Positions 53,128 through 63,563 of a DNA stretch of 64,000 bases are shown in pieces. Source of the stretch: Hirschia litorea (GTDB lineage: Bacteria > Pseudomonadota > Alphaproteobacteria > Caulobacterales > Hyphomonadaceae). The stretch's first letter is position 1. Every line of letters starts with the position of its first letter. A program made the position numbers and the translations under genes. Under the pieces are notes generated by a model. It had not been told where the DNA came from, searched no databases, and saw only the letters and a program-made list of their open reading frames with translations. Location: assembly GCF_042665075.1 (NCBI RefSeq), contig NZ_JBHTBR010000009.1, positions 1-64,000 on the forward strand, given 5' to 3'.

Positions 53128-56100
53128 TTAGAAGTTTGCTCTAAGAACTAAGGAGTACCTTCTATCATTTCGGTTAAAGGCTCGAGGACCTCTAAGCCCG
53201 TTTGGATTTATTGTTGAACTCGTTTCGGTAATGTCATCCAACAGATTTACACCTTGAAGACCGACCTTCAAATTATCATTGATGTCATAGAATAAAGACG
53301 CATCTAGCTGTCCTGTCGCTTCTTGATAAATAGAAGCAAATGGATAAATCACATCCCTTTTTGTCAAAAGGAAATCATCTCTCCAATTCCAAGCTAACCG
53401 CCCTTGGAACGAACCCTTTTCATACAGACCGACAAGATTATATTGATGTTTTGAAATACGTTCAAAACCAACCGCATCAATCAAGAAACGTCCTCGCTGT
53501 TGAGCGCCTTCACCGAGAGTATTTAAGTCATCAGCGTCTATATATGTATAGTTGGCTTGAATTCCAAAACCATCAAAAGGGGCCGGCAACATATCGTAGA
53601 ATTGCTGGTAAGCAACTTCAAATCCTTTAATGTTGGTAGTTTCATCTGCATTTGAGACAGTTGTTGCGATAGATTCTATTGATGTACCATTATTTGTTAA
53701 GGTAACTGGAACTCGGTTCCCACCGGTCACGGATCCACCATCTCTCATTTCACCAACCCATCTATTTTCTAGATCTTTGGAGAAAAGTGATACTGTTAAA
53801 GAACCCGTATCATCAAAATACCACTCATACGACAAATCAAACTGCGTGGACTCAATAGGCGCAAGGTTAGGATTACCTATAGAAGAGATAACTCCTCCAA
53901 ATTGCCCACCATTATCTGGCCCCACTGTAACGCGACCACCCACACTTAGGTCTAACAGATTTGCATCTCGAATACTCTTGGATGCTCCAAATCTAACAAG
54001 GTGACCATTACCAAACTCAAACTTCATATTCAAACTTGGTAAGAAAAATTCACGTGAATTTTCAACAGATTGCGGTGTTGCTACTGCTGTATCGCCGAAA
54101 AAGGTAGAAACTGCTGCAAACTCAGCATCAGTTAAGCTACAAAAACCGGGAAGTGATCCGCCATTTTGGTTACCACATGCCGTATCCCGTGTTCCATCAA
54201 GTCCTAACCCCGGTATAGCAGTAGATAAATTATCTACCTCGAGTGTACCACCCACGGTGCGGTCCATTTTCACATAGCGTACACCAAAATTACCATCTAA
54301 TGATACGCCTGAACCAAATAGACCTTCAGTACCAAAGTCCAATCTTGAATATAAAGCAGTTGATTTTCTTTCTACATCAACAATTTCAGATGGCACAAAT
54401 GGCTCTCGCCCTGACACAACATTTTCTCTATCTTCAAGCAAGGTTGCACTTGCTCCTGGATGTGTAGCAAGCAGCTCTCCCATAACATTCAAATAGCCTT
54501 GGTAGTCTTCCGCTAGTGGGCCATTCCAAAATGGCACGCCCTTTAACTGCCCTGCGCCACGCTGGAAATCGCTAAATGAAAACGCATCAATATTTGCAGC
54601 AACATTTGGGTCTGAAGCTAACAGAAGTGGACTTCCTGTCCATATCTCAGAAACATTCCCCCAGTTAAAACGAGATTGTTGAATAGAAGAATCACGATCA
54701 CTATAGCGCGCACCAAAACGCACAGACTTCAACCAACCATCGCCGTCAAAATCATACTCTGCATCACCACGAAACGCTATAGACTCGGCATGACTATCCT
54801 CCATATGAGGCATAGTAGACCGGATAAAATAGTTATCAGCATTTGCAAAATATTCGGCGTCAGACTGACCAGACCCTACAGGAGCTCTATAGGTAATATT
54901 GGGGACCTCACCCGACATATCGACTTCAAACGCTGAGAAAAAAGTTCCATGCACTGAAACGTCTTTAATATCTTTATCAGCAGTTACATATTGCGCGTCA
55001 AAATTTAGCGCCCACTTGTCATTAGGCGTGTATTTGAAATTTACTCCAAAGTCAGTTGTTACATCTTTCTCTGTATGCTCACGCGCCGTGGACAAATGTT
55101 GGCTTCCATCTAACGGTAGATTATTGTCATTGCCCCGCCAACCAACATTTTCTGAAAGCAAACCAGAATAAAATGTTCTGTCCGACTCAAACACAAAATC
55201 ATCGTCTTGCGGCAGAATATTCTGACCTAATCCACCATCAATATTAGATTCTAAGACTTTTTCGCTCCATGTCAGGTCAGCTTCTGAACGTAAGAACTGC
55301 ACGCTCCCTACCATAGTGCCGCTATTATTTTGCCATTGTCCGGCAAGTGATACAGCTTCACGCCCCCTATCAAAGAGTTGCGTTTTAATTCCAACCCCTC
55401 GAGGTATATAGTAGAGCTCATCTTCGACATCATTGAAATTGTAGGAATTACCCGCACCATCAGACAATGTTTGACCATTCGCAAGATCGTCAAAGCGAAC
55501 AGGCGTGAACACATTACCATCTCTTAGATTAGGCGCAACGTCAGCTATCGATGTAGCATCTGCTCGAGATTGCAAGCTTGAGTTAGCGTAACCAACCAAG
55601 AAACCAAATTCTCCTGCCCCTGTCTCAAAACGGTCAGACCATAAACCAGAATAGGTAGGAGAGAGTTTTCCAATCAAATCCGAATGAGTTAAATCTGCAG
55701 ACACGCCGACTTTTCGCCCAGCTGAATCAAACGGCAAACGCGTTTTTAGATCAATCGTTCCGGCAAGCCCACCCTCAACCATATCAGCGGACTGATTCTT
55801 AAAGACTTGAACACTACCCAGCAATTCAGGTGAGACATCTTCAAAACCGAGTCCACCAGAGTTACCCGCACCGAAAACATCCCTTCCGTTCAACTCTGAA
55901 CGCACAAAAGGAAGCCCACGCACGACCACACCGCTCCCCTCTACAGCAAAGTGATCTGGATCATCAGCTGCTGCGAAACGCAATACGTTGACACCTGGAA
56001 CCCTCTGAAGCGCTTCAGACACAGATCTATCCGGCAAAGAACCAATGTCATCAGCAGTGATTGCGTCGACGAAAACGTCCGAGTCCTGCTTGAGATCTTG

Positions 56101-56322
56101 CGCGCTCTTTAAAGAGCCCCTAATCCCCGTGACAGTGATAGTTTCAAAAACCCTTTCATCACCACTTTCATCTTCAACAGTATCAGCCTCTTGTGCAAAA
56201 GCAGCTCCCGCCCATACACCTGTTGCAAGCGTGAGGATAGAGACCCCGCGCAAAAGTTTATTTGTTGATATGGCAGCAACGCGCCCCGATCCGTTTTGTT
56301 TTGTAAAGCCAAATTTACGCAT
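53128..56322 (-). CDS. TonB-dependent receptor, 1064 aa, of the polysaccharide-locus type
   Basis: After a long signal peptide ending AAFAQ come the TonB box FETITVTGIRGSLKSAQDL and the plug DDIGSLPDRSVSEALQRVPG with NGRDVFG. The C-terminal barrel strand ends YSLVLRANF. Length and the SLPDRSVSEALQRVPGV plug motif place it in the glycan-uptake TBDR class common in Caulobacterales and Xanthomonadales. Divergent GH9/GH3 genes point to beta-glucan oligomers. AGGGAGGAAAAA precedes the start. Confidence 0.93.
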   Translation of the reverse strand: MRKFGFTKQNGSGRVAAISTNKLLRGVSILTLATGVWAGAAFAQEADTVEDESGDERVFETITVTGIRGSLKSAQDLKQDSDVFVDAITADDIGSLPDRSVSEALQRVPGVNVLRFAAADDPDHFAVEGSGVVVRGLPFVRSELNGRDVFGAGNSGGLGFEDVSPELLGSVQVFKNQSADMVEGGLAGTIDLKTRLPFDSAGRKVGVSADLTHSDLIGKLSPTYSGLWSDRFETGAGEFGFLVGYANSSLQSRADATSIADVAPNLRDGNVFTPVRFDDLANGQTLSDGAGNSYNFNDVEDELYYIPRGVGIKTQLFDRGREAVSLAGQWQNNSGTMVGSVQFLRSEADLTWSEKVLESNIDGGLGQNILPQDDDFVFESDRTFYSGLLSENVGWRGNDNNLPLDGSQHLSTAREHTEKDVTTDFGVNFKYTPNDKWALNFDAQYVTADKDIKDVSVHGTFFSAFEVDMSGEVPNITYRAPVGSGQSDAEYFANADNYFIRSTMPHMEDSHAESIAFRGDAEYDFDGDGWLKSVRFGARYSDRDSSIQQSRFNWGNVSEIWTGSPLLLASDPNVAANIDAFSFSDFQRGAGQLKGVPFWNGPLAEDYQGYLNVMGELLATHPGASATLLEDRENVVSGREPFVPSEIVDVERKSTALYSRLDFGTEGLFGSGVSLDGNFGVRYVKMDRTVGGTLEVDNLSTAIPGLGLDGTRDTACGNQNGGSLPGFCSLTDAEFAAVSTFFGDTAVATPQSVENSREFFLPSLNMKFEFGNGHLVRFGASKSIRDANLLDLSVGGRVTVGPDNGGQFGGVISSIGNPNLAPIESTQFDLSYEWYFDDTGSLTVSLFSKDLENRWVGEMRDGGSVTGGNRVPVTLTNNGTSIESIATTVSNADETTNIKGFEVAYQQFYDMLPAPFDGFGIQANYTYIDADDLNTLGEGAQQRGRFLIDAVGFERISKHQYNLVGLYEKGSFQGRLAWNWRDDFLLTKRDVIYPFASIYQEATGQLDASLFYDINDNLKVGLQGVNLLDDITETSSTINPNGLRGPRAFNRNDRRYSLVLRANF

Positions 56323-56402
56323 TTTTTCCTCCCTAAAGACATTGCTCTGCAGGTGATCTCTTAAGAATCTTTTCCTGGGCAGCTCTCACGATAACCAGAA
56401 TT

Positions 56403-56416
56403 GTCCTACGTTGTCC
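56403..56416. promoter_or_regulatory. GACAACGT-type operator-like element, site 1
   Basis: On the minus strand the site reads GGACAACGTAGGAC, about 80 bases before the TBDR start. It shares GACAACGT with two other sites in the same spacer and is one base off perfect symmetry. LacI-type binding is inferred. Confidence 0.45.
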
Positions 56417-56506
56417 ACAAAAAAACTAAAATGCACCGCAAAAGCCAGAAATTGGCAGGTAAAATACCCTTAAAATAGTGATTTTCACGCCACAATACGC
56501 CCTAAA

Positions 56507-56518
56507 GACAACGTTATA
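56507..56518. promoter_or_regulatory. GACAACGT-type operator-like element, site 2
   Basis: GACAACGTTATA contains the shared left half but a weak right half. It lies in the middle of the TBDR/GH9 spacer, which is otherwise AT-rich and without genes. Confidence 0.35.
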
Positions 56519-56613
56519 CCTTTTAAAATATTGATTATAATCAATATTTTACACTAATTTTTAGCTTCAATCCGCTAGTTTTTCAAAATATCTTGTAGAA
56601 AAAATTTAAAATT

Positions 56614-56627
56614 TGTCTACGTTGTCA
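56614..56627. promoter_or_regulatory. Palindromic LacI-type operator candidate, site 3
   Basis: TGTCTACGTTGTCA fits the symmetric pattern TGNCNACGTNGNCA with a central CG, the form of many LacI-family operators. It lies about 76 bases before the GH9 start. It is the most symmetric of the three sites and the best guess for repressor binding. Confidence 0.5.
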
Positions 56628-56702
56628 TAAAGATGCATGGAAGTTTTCAGAACACCTATCTGTATTAAAACTCTTAAAATGCACGATATTGGAGGATATA
56701 TA

Positions 56703-58613
56703 GTGAAAATTTCTGCGATGGGTGCGCTCTCATTAACCTTGATAGCAGCACTAAATAGCCCAGAATCACGTTCTGAAAACAACTCAAGCAGTTGTAATGT
56801 AACTAGAATTTTTCTTAATCAGGTTGGCTATGAAACAACAGCAAACAAACGCGCTACGATATCTTCCCCCTTCAAAACCCCGATCAATTGGGAACTAAAA
56901 GATGAGACAGGAACAATTGTCCTAACAGGACATTCTAACGTTCTCGGGTATGACAATTTATCTGGTTTCAACACCCACAGCATATCATTTAGCCAATTTA
57001 AAAATGTGGGGACAAATTATAGATTGCACGTATGCGACCAGGCCAGTGAACCCTTCAATATCTCTCCCACACCATTTGCCGCTTTAGCAGAAGATTCGCT
57101 TCGCTTCTTTTATTTAATGCGCTCGGGCACCCCTATCTCTAAAGAATACGCCATCTTACCTCAATATGCGCGTCCTGCAGGGCATCCTTCCAGTCAGTTA
57201 TCCTGTTTCATCGGACGAGACAGAACTAAAACGAAGTGGAAAGGCTGTAAGTATGAGTTAAATGTCGTAGGTGGTTGGTATGATGCGGGAGACTACGGAA
57301 AGTATGTTGTAAATGGAGCTTTATCTGCGTGGACTCTTCAAAATGCTTACGAACGGCTCAATCTTTTAGGCGGAGCCGATAAATTAGGCTGGGACAAAAA
57401 TCGCGTCCCTCTTCCAGAGAAAAATGACTTAAGCCCTCTTCTCAATGAAGCGCGCTGGGAGATGGAATTTCTTTTAAAGATGCAAGTTCCTGATGGTTAC
57501 AAAACTCAAGCCGCATTGGGTTTGCAAAATGTAACTAAAGGTAAGAAAATAAAAATTTCTGAAATTAATGGCAGCGGGCTCGTACACCACAAAGTTCACG
57601 AAAACCAGTGGTTAGGAATGCCTTTACGCCCCGAAGATGCCAATCAAAAACGCTATCTATATCCTGTTTCAACCGCTGCGACACTCAACCTAGCAGCTTC
57701 AGCTGCTCAATGTGCGAGAATTTGGAAAAGCATTGACCCAGAATTCTCTAACCAATGTCTCACTGCTGCAGTAAAAGCATATCAAGCTGCCAAAAATAAT
57801 CCTGATATATACGCTTACGACATTTTCGAGGGAGGAGGAGGATATGAAGACTCCGATCTCTCAGATGAATTTGCATGGGCAGCTTTCGAACTTTTTTCAA
57901 CGACTGGGAATTCTGAATACATCAAGCAATTGAAAGATACGCCCGGAAAAGATTGGCTCATTCGCTACAAAAACAATCAACTTAAAGCTTTATATTGGGC
58001 CAATACTGATATCCTGCCCTTACTTACAATTTTAGTTTCTCCACACGCTTACGGAGCTAAAGACACTCAACAAGCTTCTGAAAAACTCGTAAGCATTGCA
58101 GACACATATCTCTCCTCGGCAAATAATAACAGCTTCCTAATACCACTTGATGCATCAGAATTTAACTGGGGCTCCAACGGTGCTTTATTAAATAAAGCGA
58201 TGATACTTGCCTATGCTGGAGAGATTACAGAGAACCCAGTATATCGAAATGCTGTAATCAACGTAATGAACTACCTTTTAGGTAATAACCCTTTATCTCA
58301 ATCCTATATCGCAGGGTATGGTTCAACCACCCTCAAAAACGCGCACCATAGGTTTTGGGCTGCGGCTATCGACAAAAGCCTTCCGGCAACTGCACCAGGT
58401 TCCCTCTCTGGCGGACCTAACGTAAAATCAGCAGTTGATGAAGTCGCTCAAGCTCTTCTTAAAGCATGTCAGAATACGCCGATGACGTGCTGGAAAGACG
58501 ATTACAAGGCTTACTCATTGAATGAAGTGGCAATTAATTGGAACGCCCCTCTCACTTGGGTGACCAGTTATATCGAAACTTCTCTCTCATACGCATCTAC
58601 AACACATCCATAA
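56703..58613 (+). CDS. GH9 endoglucanase-like glycoside hydrolase with CelD_N domain, 636 aa
   Basis: The GTG at 56703 is chosen because GGAGG lies 7 bases before it and the resulting start (VKISAMGALSLTLIAAL) is a signal peptide; an ATG at 56637 lacks this. Residues about 35-125 form the Ig-like CelD_N domain (IFLNQVGYETTANKRATI). The GH9 (alpha/alpha)6 barrel has catalytic Asp in VGGWYDAGDYGKYVVNG, the NAHHRF box and the acid Glu in YSLNEVAINWNAPLTW. It cleaves beta-1,4-glucan or related chains; exo or endo action cannot be told. It heads a three-gene GH operon. Confidence 0.9.
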   Translation: MKISAMGALSLTLIAALNSPESRSENNSSSCNVTRIFLNQVGYETTANKRATISSPFKTPINWELKDETGTIVLTGHSNVLGYDNLSGFNTHSISFSQFKNVGTNYRLHVCDQASEPFNISPTPFAALAEDSLRFFYLMRSGTPISKEYAILPQYARPAGHPSSQLSCFIGRDRTKTKWKGCKYELNVVGGWYDAGDYGKYVVNGALSAWTLQNAYERLNLLGGADKLGWDKNRVPLPEKNDLSPLLNEARWEMEFLLKMQVPDGYKTQAALGLQNVTKGKKIKISEINGSGLVHHKVHENQWLGMPLRPEDANQKRYLYPVSTAATLNLAASAAQCARIWKSIDPEFSNQCLTAAVKAYQAAKNNPDIYAYDIFEGGGGYEDSDLSDEFAWAAFELFSTTGNSEYIKQLKDTPGKDWLIRYKNNQLKALYWANTDILPLLTILVSPHAYGAKDTQQASEKLVSIADTYLSSANNNSFLIPLDASEFNWGSNGALLNKAMILAYAGEITENPVYRNAVINVMNYLLGNNPLSQSYIAGYGSTTLKNAHHRFWAAAIDKSLPATAPGSLSGGPNVKSAVDEVAQALLKACQNTPMTCWKDDYKAYSLNEVAINWNAPLTWVTSYIETSLSYASTTHP

Positions 58614-58634
58614 AATTCGAAATTGGCTTAGATC

Positions 58635-61121
58635 ATGATAAACAAATTGATTAGCACCAGCGTCATAGCACTGGCATCTTGTCTGGCACTCACAGCATGC
58701 AATTCTCAATCACCTCAAAAGCAACACACAGAAAGCATCTGGCCCACTCTACAAACTCCTGAACTTGATCCCGCTATTGAGGCTGAGATTGATCAGATAT
58801 TAAGCAAGCTAACTCTTGAGCAAAAAGTAGGTCAAATCATACAAGGCGATAGTGCCTCCGTTACACCCGATGATGTTAGAAAATATAGACTTGGATCTGT
58901 CCTTAGCGGAGGAAACTCAGCACCTGGCCCTCTTCCCTATGCAGATTACAAGAGTTGGTTAGAAGCTGCAGATGCATATTTTGAGGCTTCGATCGATCAA
59001 ACAGGTGTTGAGATTGCTATTCCAATTATTTGGGGTATCGATGCTGTCCACGGACATACAAACTTGGCAGGAGGAATAGCATTCCCTCACAACATTGGAC
59101 TGGGTGCTGCAAATAATCCTGAACTCATCCAAGATATCGCTCGCATTACAGCACTTGAATTAAGCGTCTCCGGCCACGATTGGACTTTTGCCCCTACCTT
59201 AGCCGTACCCCAGAATGACCGCTGGGGTAGAACATATGAAGGTTTTTCTGAAGAACCTGAGATAGTTTCCGAGTATGGCCGCCAAATTGCGATCGGGCTT
59301 CAAGGCCTTCCAAAGACTACTGATTTCCTCACAGATGGGAAAGTTATTTCAAGCGCAAAGCACTTTATCGCCGACGGAGGAACTGAAAATGGTATTGATC
59401 AGGGCGACACAATAGCCACCGCCCAAGAACTTAAAGATATTCATGGGGAAGCTTATTTTGGTGCTCTTGAAGCGGGTGTTATGACTGTTATGGCATCTTA
59501 CTCTGCCTGGAATGGCGAAAGAATGCACGGTCACAAAGAACTTTTAACAGACGTTCTGAAAAACACACTTAATTTCAATGGCTTTGTTGTTGGCGATTGG
59601 AATGGGCATGCATTAATTCCTGGTTGTTCAGCAACAGATTGCCCTGACGCTTTACTTGCTGGCCTAGATATGTATATGGCTCCTGAAAGTTGGAAAGGCT
59701 TGTATGAAACAACTTTGAACCACGTTCAGTCAGGCAAAATTCCGATGGAACGTCTAGATGATGCAGTTCGTAGAATTCTGCGCGTAAAACTCTCATACGA
59801 TATTTTCAATAAACAAGCTCCAAGCAAAAGGCCTTTTGCTGGCGATACGACAATTCTTGGCTCCGAAAAACATCGAGAAATTGCACGTCAGGCTGTTCGC
59901 GAATCACTTGTGCTTCTTAAAAATAACAAAAATGTGCTGCCGCTAAAAAAAGATGTTAAAGTGTTGGTCGTCGGCACAGGTGCCGACAGCATAGCCAAAG
60001 CCGCTGGGGGCTGGACACTCTCGTGGCAAGGCGGAAGTCATACCAATGACGAATTCCCAAACAGCCAAACTATCTTAGATGGGATTACTGAGATTGTCGA
60101 AGCTGGTGGTGGAGAAGTTATTTATGACCCAGAAGCTTCGTCACAGATCGACGCAGATGTGGTAATTGCCGTATATGGAGAAGATCCTTATGCAGAATTC
60201 CAAGGAGACATAAGCAATGTGGACTTCGTACCCACAGACTTTTCTCCAAGTAAGTTAGAACCTTACAAAAGCGCAAATACCCCTGTCATTTCCGTCTTCC
60301 TTTCTGGTCGTCCACTATGGACAAACCCTGAAATCAATCTATCAGACGCTTTTGTCGCTGCTTGGCTGCCTGGTAGTGAAGGAGGCGGTATAGCGGACGT
60401 GCTATTTGCAGAAAATGGTGCTGATTTCAAAGGAAAATTGTCCTTCTCATGGCCCAAGCTTGCTACTCAATCAAAGTTGAACAGGCACGATGAATCATAT
60501 GACCCACTATTCAAAATTGGTTATGGACTTGATTATTCTCAACACGTCACGCTGCCTGAGCTAAGTGAAGATTCTGGCATTGATGCTTCAGAAACAAGTC
60601 CTAAAGGCGTATTTTTCAGCAAAGGCAAAGTGCATGCCCCTTGGTCTTTCCGTATTTCAAAAACTCCAGTTGAAACCCTGCCATTTCAGCGAGATGGGCT
60701 TAATATAAGTGCTTCTGACTACAAATCTCAAGAAGATTCTATTAAATTGGAATGGCTTGAGAATGATACAATATTCAGTGTACAATCTAGTTACGCTGTT
60801 GATTTTTCTAGAGAATCAAATGGTGCTATGGAACTCACTTTTGATGCAAAGCTAACCTCAAACTCAGACCATACAACGCTTAAAGTCGGTGCTGGCTGTC
60901 AATCGTCTGCCCCTTGTCACGCCAACTTACCGCTAACCTTCACCAATGAAAAGTGGCAAAGTTACCGCATAAGTCTTAGATGCTTTGCCGATAGAGGCGT
61001 AAACATGGCATCATTGGATACAGCCATGTCCATACAAGGAAGTATGGGAGATATATTAGAACTCTCCAACATTCGCATAGAATCTGACATCGATGCAAAA
61101 GCCGACTGTGGCGATAACTAA
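58635..61121 (+). CDS. GH3 exo-beta-glucosidase lipoprotein with C-terminal beta-sandwich, 828 aa
   Basis: The lipobox LTAC makes it an exported lipoprotein. GH3 N-domain: KVGQIIQGDSASVTPDDV, WGIDAVHGHTNLAG, SAKHFIADGGTENGIDQGD, and the nucleophile Asp in GFVVGDWNGH. The C-domain follows (VRESLVLLKNNKNVLPL). The last 160 residues (from about 665) add a beta-sandwich with paired Cys, as in ExoP-type 1,3/1,4-beta-glucan glucohydrolases. It starts 21 bases after GH9 and is followed at 50 bases by a second GH3 gene. Confidence 0.92.
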   Translation: MINKLISTSVIALASCLALTACNSQSPQKQHTESIWPTLQTPELDPAIEAEIDQILSKLTLEQKVGQIIQGDSASVTPDDVRKYRLGSVLSGGNSAPGPLPYADYKSWLEAADAYFEASIDQTGVEIAIPIIWGIDAVHGHTNLAGGIAFPHNIGLGAANNPELIQDIARITALELSVSGHDWTFAPTLAVPQNDRWGRTYEGFSEEPEIVSEYGRQIAIGLQGLPKTTDFLTDGKVISSAKHFIADGGTENGIDQGDTIATAQELKDIHGEAYFGALEAGVMTVMASYSAWNGERMHGHKELLTDVLKNTLNFNGFVVGDWNGHALIPGCSATDCPDALLAGLDMYMAPESWKGLYETTLNHVQSGKIPMERLDDAVRRILRVKLSYDIFNKQAPSKRPFAGDTTILGSEKHREIARQAVRESLVLLKNNKNVLPLKKDVKVLVVGTGADSIAKAAGGWTLSWQGGSHTNDEFPNSQTILDGITEIVEAGGGEVIYDPEASSQIDADVVIAVYGEDPYAEFQGDISNVDFVPTDFSPSKLEPYKSANTPVISVFLSGRPLWTNPEINLSDAFVAAWLPGSEGGGIADVLFAENGADFKGKLSFSWPKLATQSKLNRHDESYDPLFKIGYGLDYSQHVTLPELSEDSGIDASETSPKGVFFSKGKVHAPWSFRISKTPVETLPFQRDGLNISASDYKSQEDSIKLEWLENDTIFSVQSSYAVDFSRESNGAMELTFDAKLTSNSDHTTLKVGAGCQSSAPCHANLPLTFTNEKWQSYRISLRCFADRGVNMASLDTAMSIQGSMGDILELSNIRIESDIDAKADCGDN

Positions 61122-61171
61122 CCTCATCAAAGTTTTATTCAAATTCCAGAAATCACTGGATAGGAGGCAAT

Positions 61172-63556
61172 ATGTTAAAGAAATTATTAGTCGGAACTTG
61201 CTCTGCAATTATTCTAATATCGTGCACTTCCAGCTTTTCGACATCCACCTCAGAACCCAAAATGCATACCGACATACAAGTTACAGATATTAATACGAGA
61301 AATCTTGAAATTATGGTTTCTCAAATGACTATTGACGAGAAACTGGCTCAAATTAGCTGTATATGGATGGACAAAGTCAAGTTCTTAGAACGTGATGGCA
61401 GCTTCAATCCCGTAAAAATGAAAGAGCACTTCCCCCATGGTGCAGGCTGCATAGCGCGACCACAAGATACTGTAGGCATGGAAGGCCCCACTGAGCGCAA
61501 GGATGTTAATGATTCTACTGTCATTCGCAAGCTGTCTGGTCGCTCCCCAAGCGAAACGGTAGAACTTGTCAATAAAATCCAAAAATGGATGATTGAAGAA
61601 ACCCGAATGGGCATCCCTACACTCTTTCACGAAGAAGGATTGCATGGCCTTCAAGGATTACACGCAACTTCCTTCCCCCAATCAATCGGCCTTGCAGCGA
61701 CGTTCGATCCAGAGCTTGTAGAGCAAGCTTACTCTATCGTCGCAAGAGAAATTAGAGCACGAGGTGTTCACCATGTTTTATCACCTGTCGTGGATGTCGC
61801 GCTAGATCCTCGCTGGGGACGTATTGAAGAAACCTTTGGAGAAGACCCATTCCTCGTGTCTCAGATGGGAGTTGCAGCTATTAAAGNNNNNNNNNNCGAA
61901 GATAAAGTCCTCACAACACTTAAACACATGACCGGTCACGGCCAGCCAGAAGCAGGCATGAATATAGGTCCATCCCAACTTTCAGAACGCGTCCTTCGGG
62001 AAGTTTTCTTCCCCCCATTTGAGGCTGCCATCAATGCTGGAGCCGCATCAGTCATGGCAAGCTACAACGAAATAGATGGCATCCCATCCCATGCAAACCC
62101 TTGGTTATTAAACGATATCTTACGCGGAGAATGGGGTTTTGATGGACCTGTTGTTGCTGATTATTTTGCCATCAACGAATTAAACATTCGCCACCGTATC
62201 GTCGATTCCCTCGCGGAAGCTGGAAAAATAGCTCTCGAATCGGGCGTAGATATGGAATTACCAGACGGTGTTGCATTCTATAGCTTAAAAGACAAAATTG
62301 AGGCTGGAGAAATTGATGAATCAATTCTGGACCGCGCAGTTTTAAGAATCTTACAGCTCAAACAACGCGCCCGCCTTTTTGATACGCCTTACGCCGATGC
62401 AGCATATGCAGATAAAATCACTGGCAACAAAGAAGCAAGAGAACTAGCCTATCAAGCAGCCATTAAAGCCCCCGTACTCCTAAAAAATAAAAACAATACT
62501 CTGCCAATAGCGCCCTCAGACTACAAAAAAATTGCTGTCATTGGACCAAATTCAGATATTGTTGTTTTAGGCGGCTATTCAGACGAACCGCGTCAGGTCG
62601 TCAGCATTCTTGATGGCATTAAAGAACGTTGGGGTAATGAGACACAAATCATTCACAGCAAAGGCGTAGAATTGACCAGTAATCGTTCTTGGTGGGACGA
62701 CAATGTATCCCTAGCTGACGAGACTGAAAACCTATCTAAAATCCAAGAAGCTGTCCAAAAAGCTCAGGACGCCGACCTCATCATTCTCGCCATTGGCGGA
62801 GATGAAAGCACCTCGAGAGAGGCTTGGTCAGAGACCCATATGGGTGATCGCAATGATATTACCCTGATAGGGCAACAAACCGAATTGGTTGAAGCATTGT
62901 CCAGCCTCGAAAAGCCGATGGTTGGCGTCGTCATTTCTGGTCGCCCACTCTCACTTGAAAATGTAGAAGATCATTTCGACGCTTTACTATATGGCTGGCT
63001 ATTAGGACAAGAAACGGGTTACGCCGTGGCCGACCTATTAAGCGGGAAAGCCGTTCCAAGCGGCAAAATGCCCGTTACAGTACCAAGAAATGTCGGCCAA
63101 ATCCCCGCCTTCTACAACCACAAACCAACAGCGCGCAGAGGGTATGCCTTTGCAGATGCATCCCCATTATATGCTTTCGGTCACGGCCTGAGTTACACCA
63201 GCTTCGAGTTTGGGAACGTCTCTCTTTCCAAGGACACAATATCTCCAGATGGCAACACAACAGCATCTATTACGGTAACAAACACCGGAGACTATAAAGC
63301 TGACGAAGTTGTTCAACTATATATTAGGGATGACGTTAGTTCAGTTACCCGCCCCGTTTTAGAACTCAAAGGGTTTGAACGCATTACTTTAGNNNNNNNN
63401 NNTGCCTCCAAGACTGTAGAATTTACAATCACGCCTGAGCACTTACAATTTTTCAACCGAGACATGAAACGTGTTGTAGAGGCGGGCACATTTACGATCA
63501 TGCTCGGAAATAGCTCCCAATCACACAGGAAAGCCACACTTCATGTAACCAAGTAG
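61172..63556 (+). CDS. GH3 beta-glucosidase/xylosidase lipoprotein, 794 aa, with two assembly gaps
   Basis: GATAGGAGGCAAT precedes the ATG, and the signal peptide ends in LISC, a lipobox. GH3 signatures are DPRWGRIEETFGEDPFLVS, LKHMTGHGQPEAGMNIGP and the nucleophile Asp in FDGPVVADYFAINEL. The C-domain has APVLLKNKNNTLPI, and a fibronectin III-like end has YAFGHGLSYTSFEF. Runs of 10 N at 61887-61896 and 63393-63402 interrupt it, but the frame is kept on both sides. It probably acts after the other GH3 on short oligosaccharides. Confidence 0.9.
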   Translation: MLKKLLVGTCSAIILISCTSSFSTSTSEPKMHTDIQVTDINTRNLEIMVSQMTIDEKLAQISCIWMDKVKFLERDGSFNPVKMKEHFPHGAGCIARPQDTVGMEGPTERKDVNDSTVIRKLSGRSPSETVELVNKIQKWMIEETRMGIPTLFHEEGLHGLQGLHATSFPQSIGLAATFDPELVEQAYSIVAREIRARGVHHVLSPVVDVALDPRWGRIEETFGEDPFLVSQMGVAAIKXXXXEDKVLTTLKHMTGHGQPEAGMNIGPSQLSERVLREVFFPPFEAAINAGAASVMASYNEIDGIPSHANPWLLNDILRGEWGFDGPVVADYFAINELNIRHRIVDSLAEAGKIALESGVDMELPDGVAFYSLKDKIEAGEIDESILDRAVLRILQLKQRARLFDTPYADAAYADKITGNKEARELAYQAAIKAPVLLKNKNNTLPIAPSDYKKIAVIGPNSDIVVLGGYSDEPRQVVSILDGIKERWGNETQIIHSKGVELTSNRSWWDDNVSLADETENLSKIQEAVQKAQDADLIILAIGGDESTSREAWSETHMGDRNDITLIGQQTELVEALSSLEKPMVGVVISGRPLSLENVEDHFDALLYGWLLGQETGYAVADLLSGKAVPSGKMPVTVPRNVGQIPAFYNHKPTARRGYAFADASPLYAFGHGLSYTSFEFGNVSLSKDTISPDGNTTASITVTNTGDYKADEVVQLYIRDDVSSVTRPVLELKGFERITLXXXXASKTVEFTITPEHLQFFNRDMKRVVEAGTFTIMLGNSSQSHRKATLHVTK
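61887..61896. other. Assembly gap (10 N)
   Basis: Ten undetermined bases lie in the GH3 gene between AAIK and EDKVLTTLKH. Related enzymes have a loop of a few residues more here, so the true length may differ from ten. Confidence 0.99.
63393..63402. other. Assembly gap (10 N)
   Basis: Ten undetermined bases lie near the C-terminal fibronectin-like domain of the GH3 gene, between FERITL and ASKTVEF. As with the first gap, the true size is unknown. Confidence 0.99.
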
Positions 63557-63563
63557 ACTTTCC

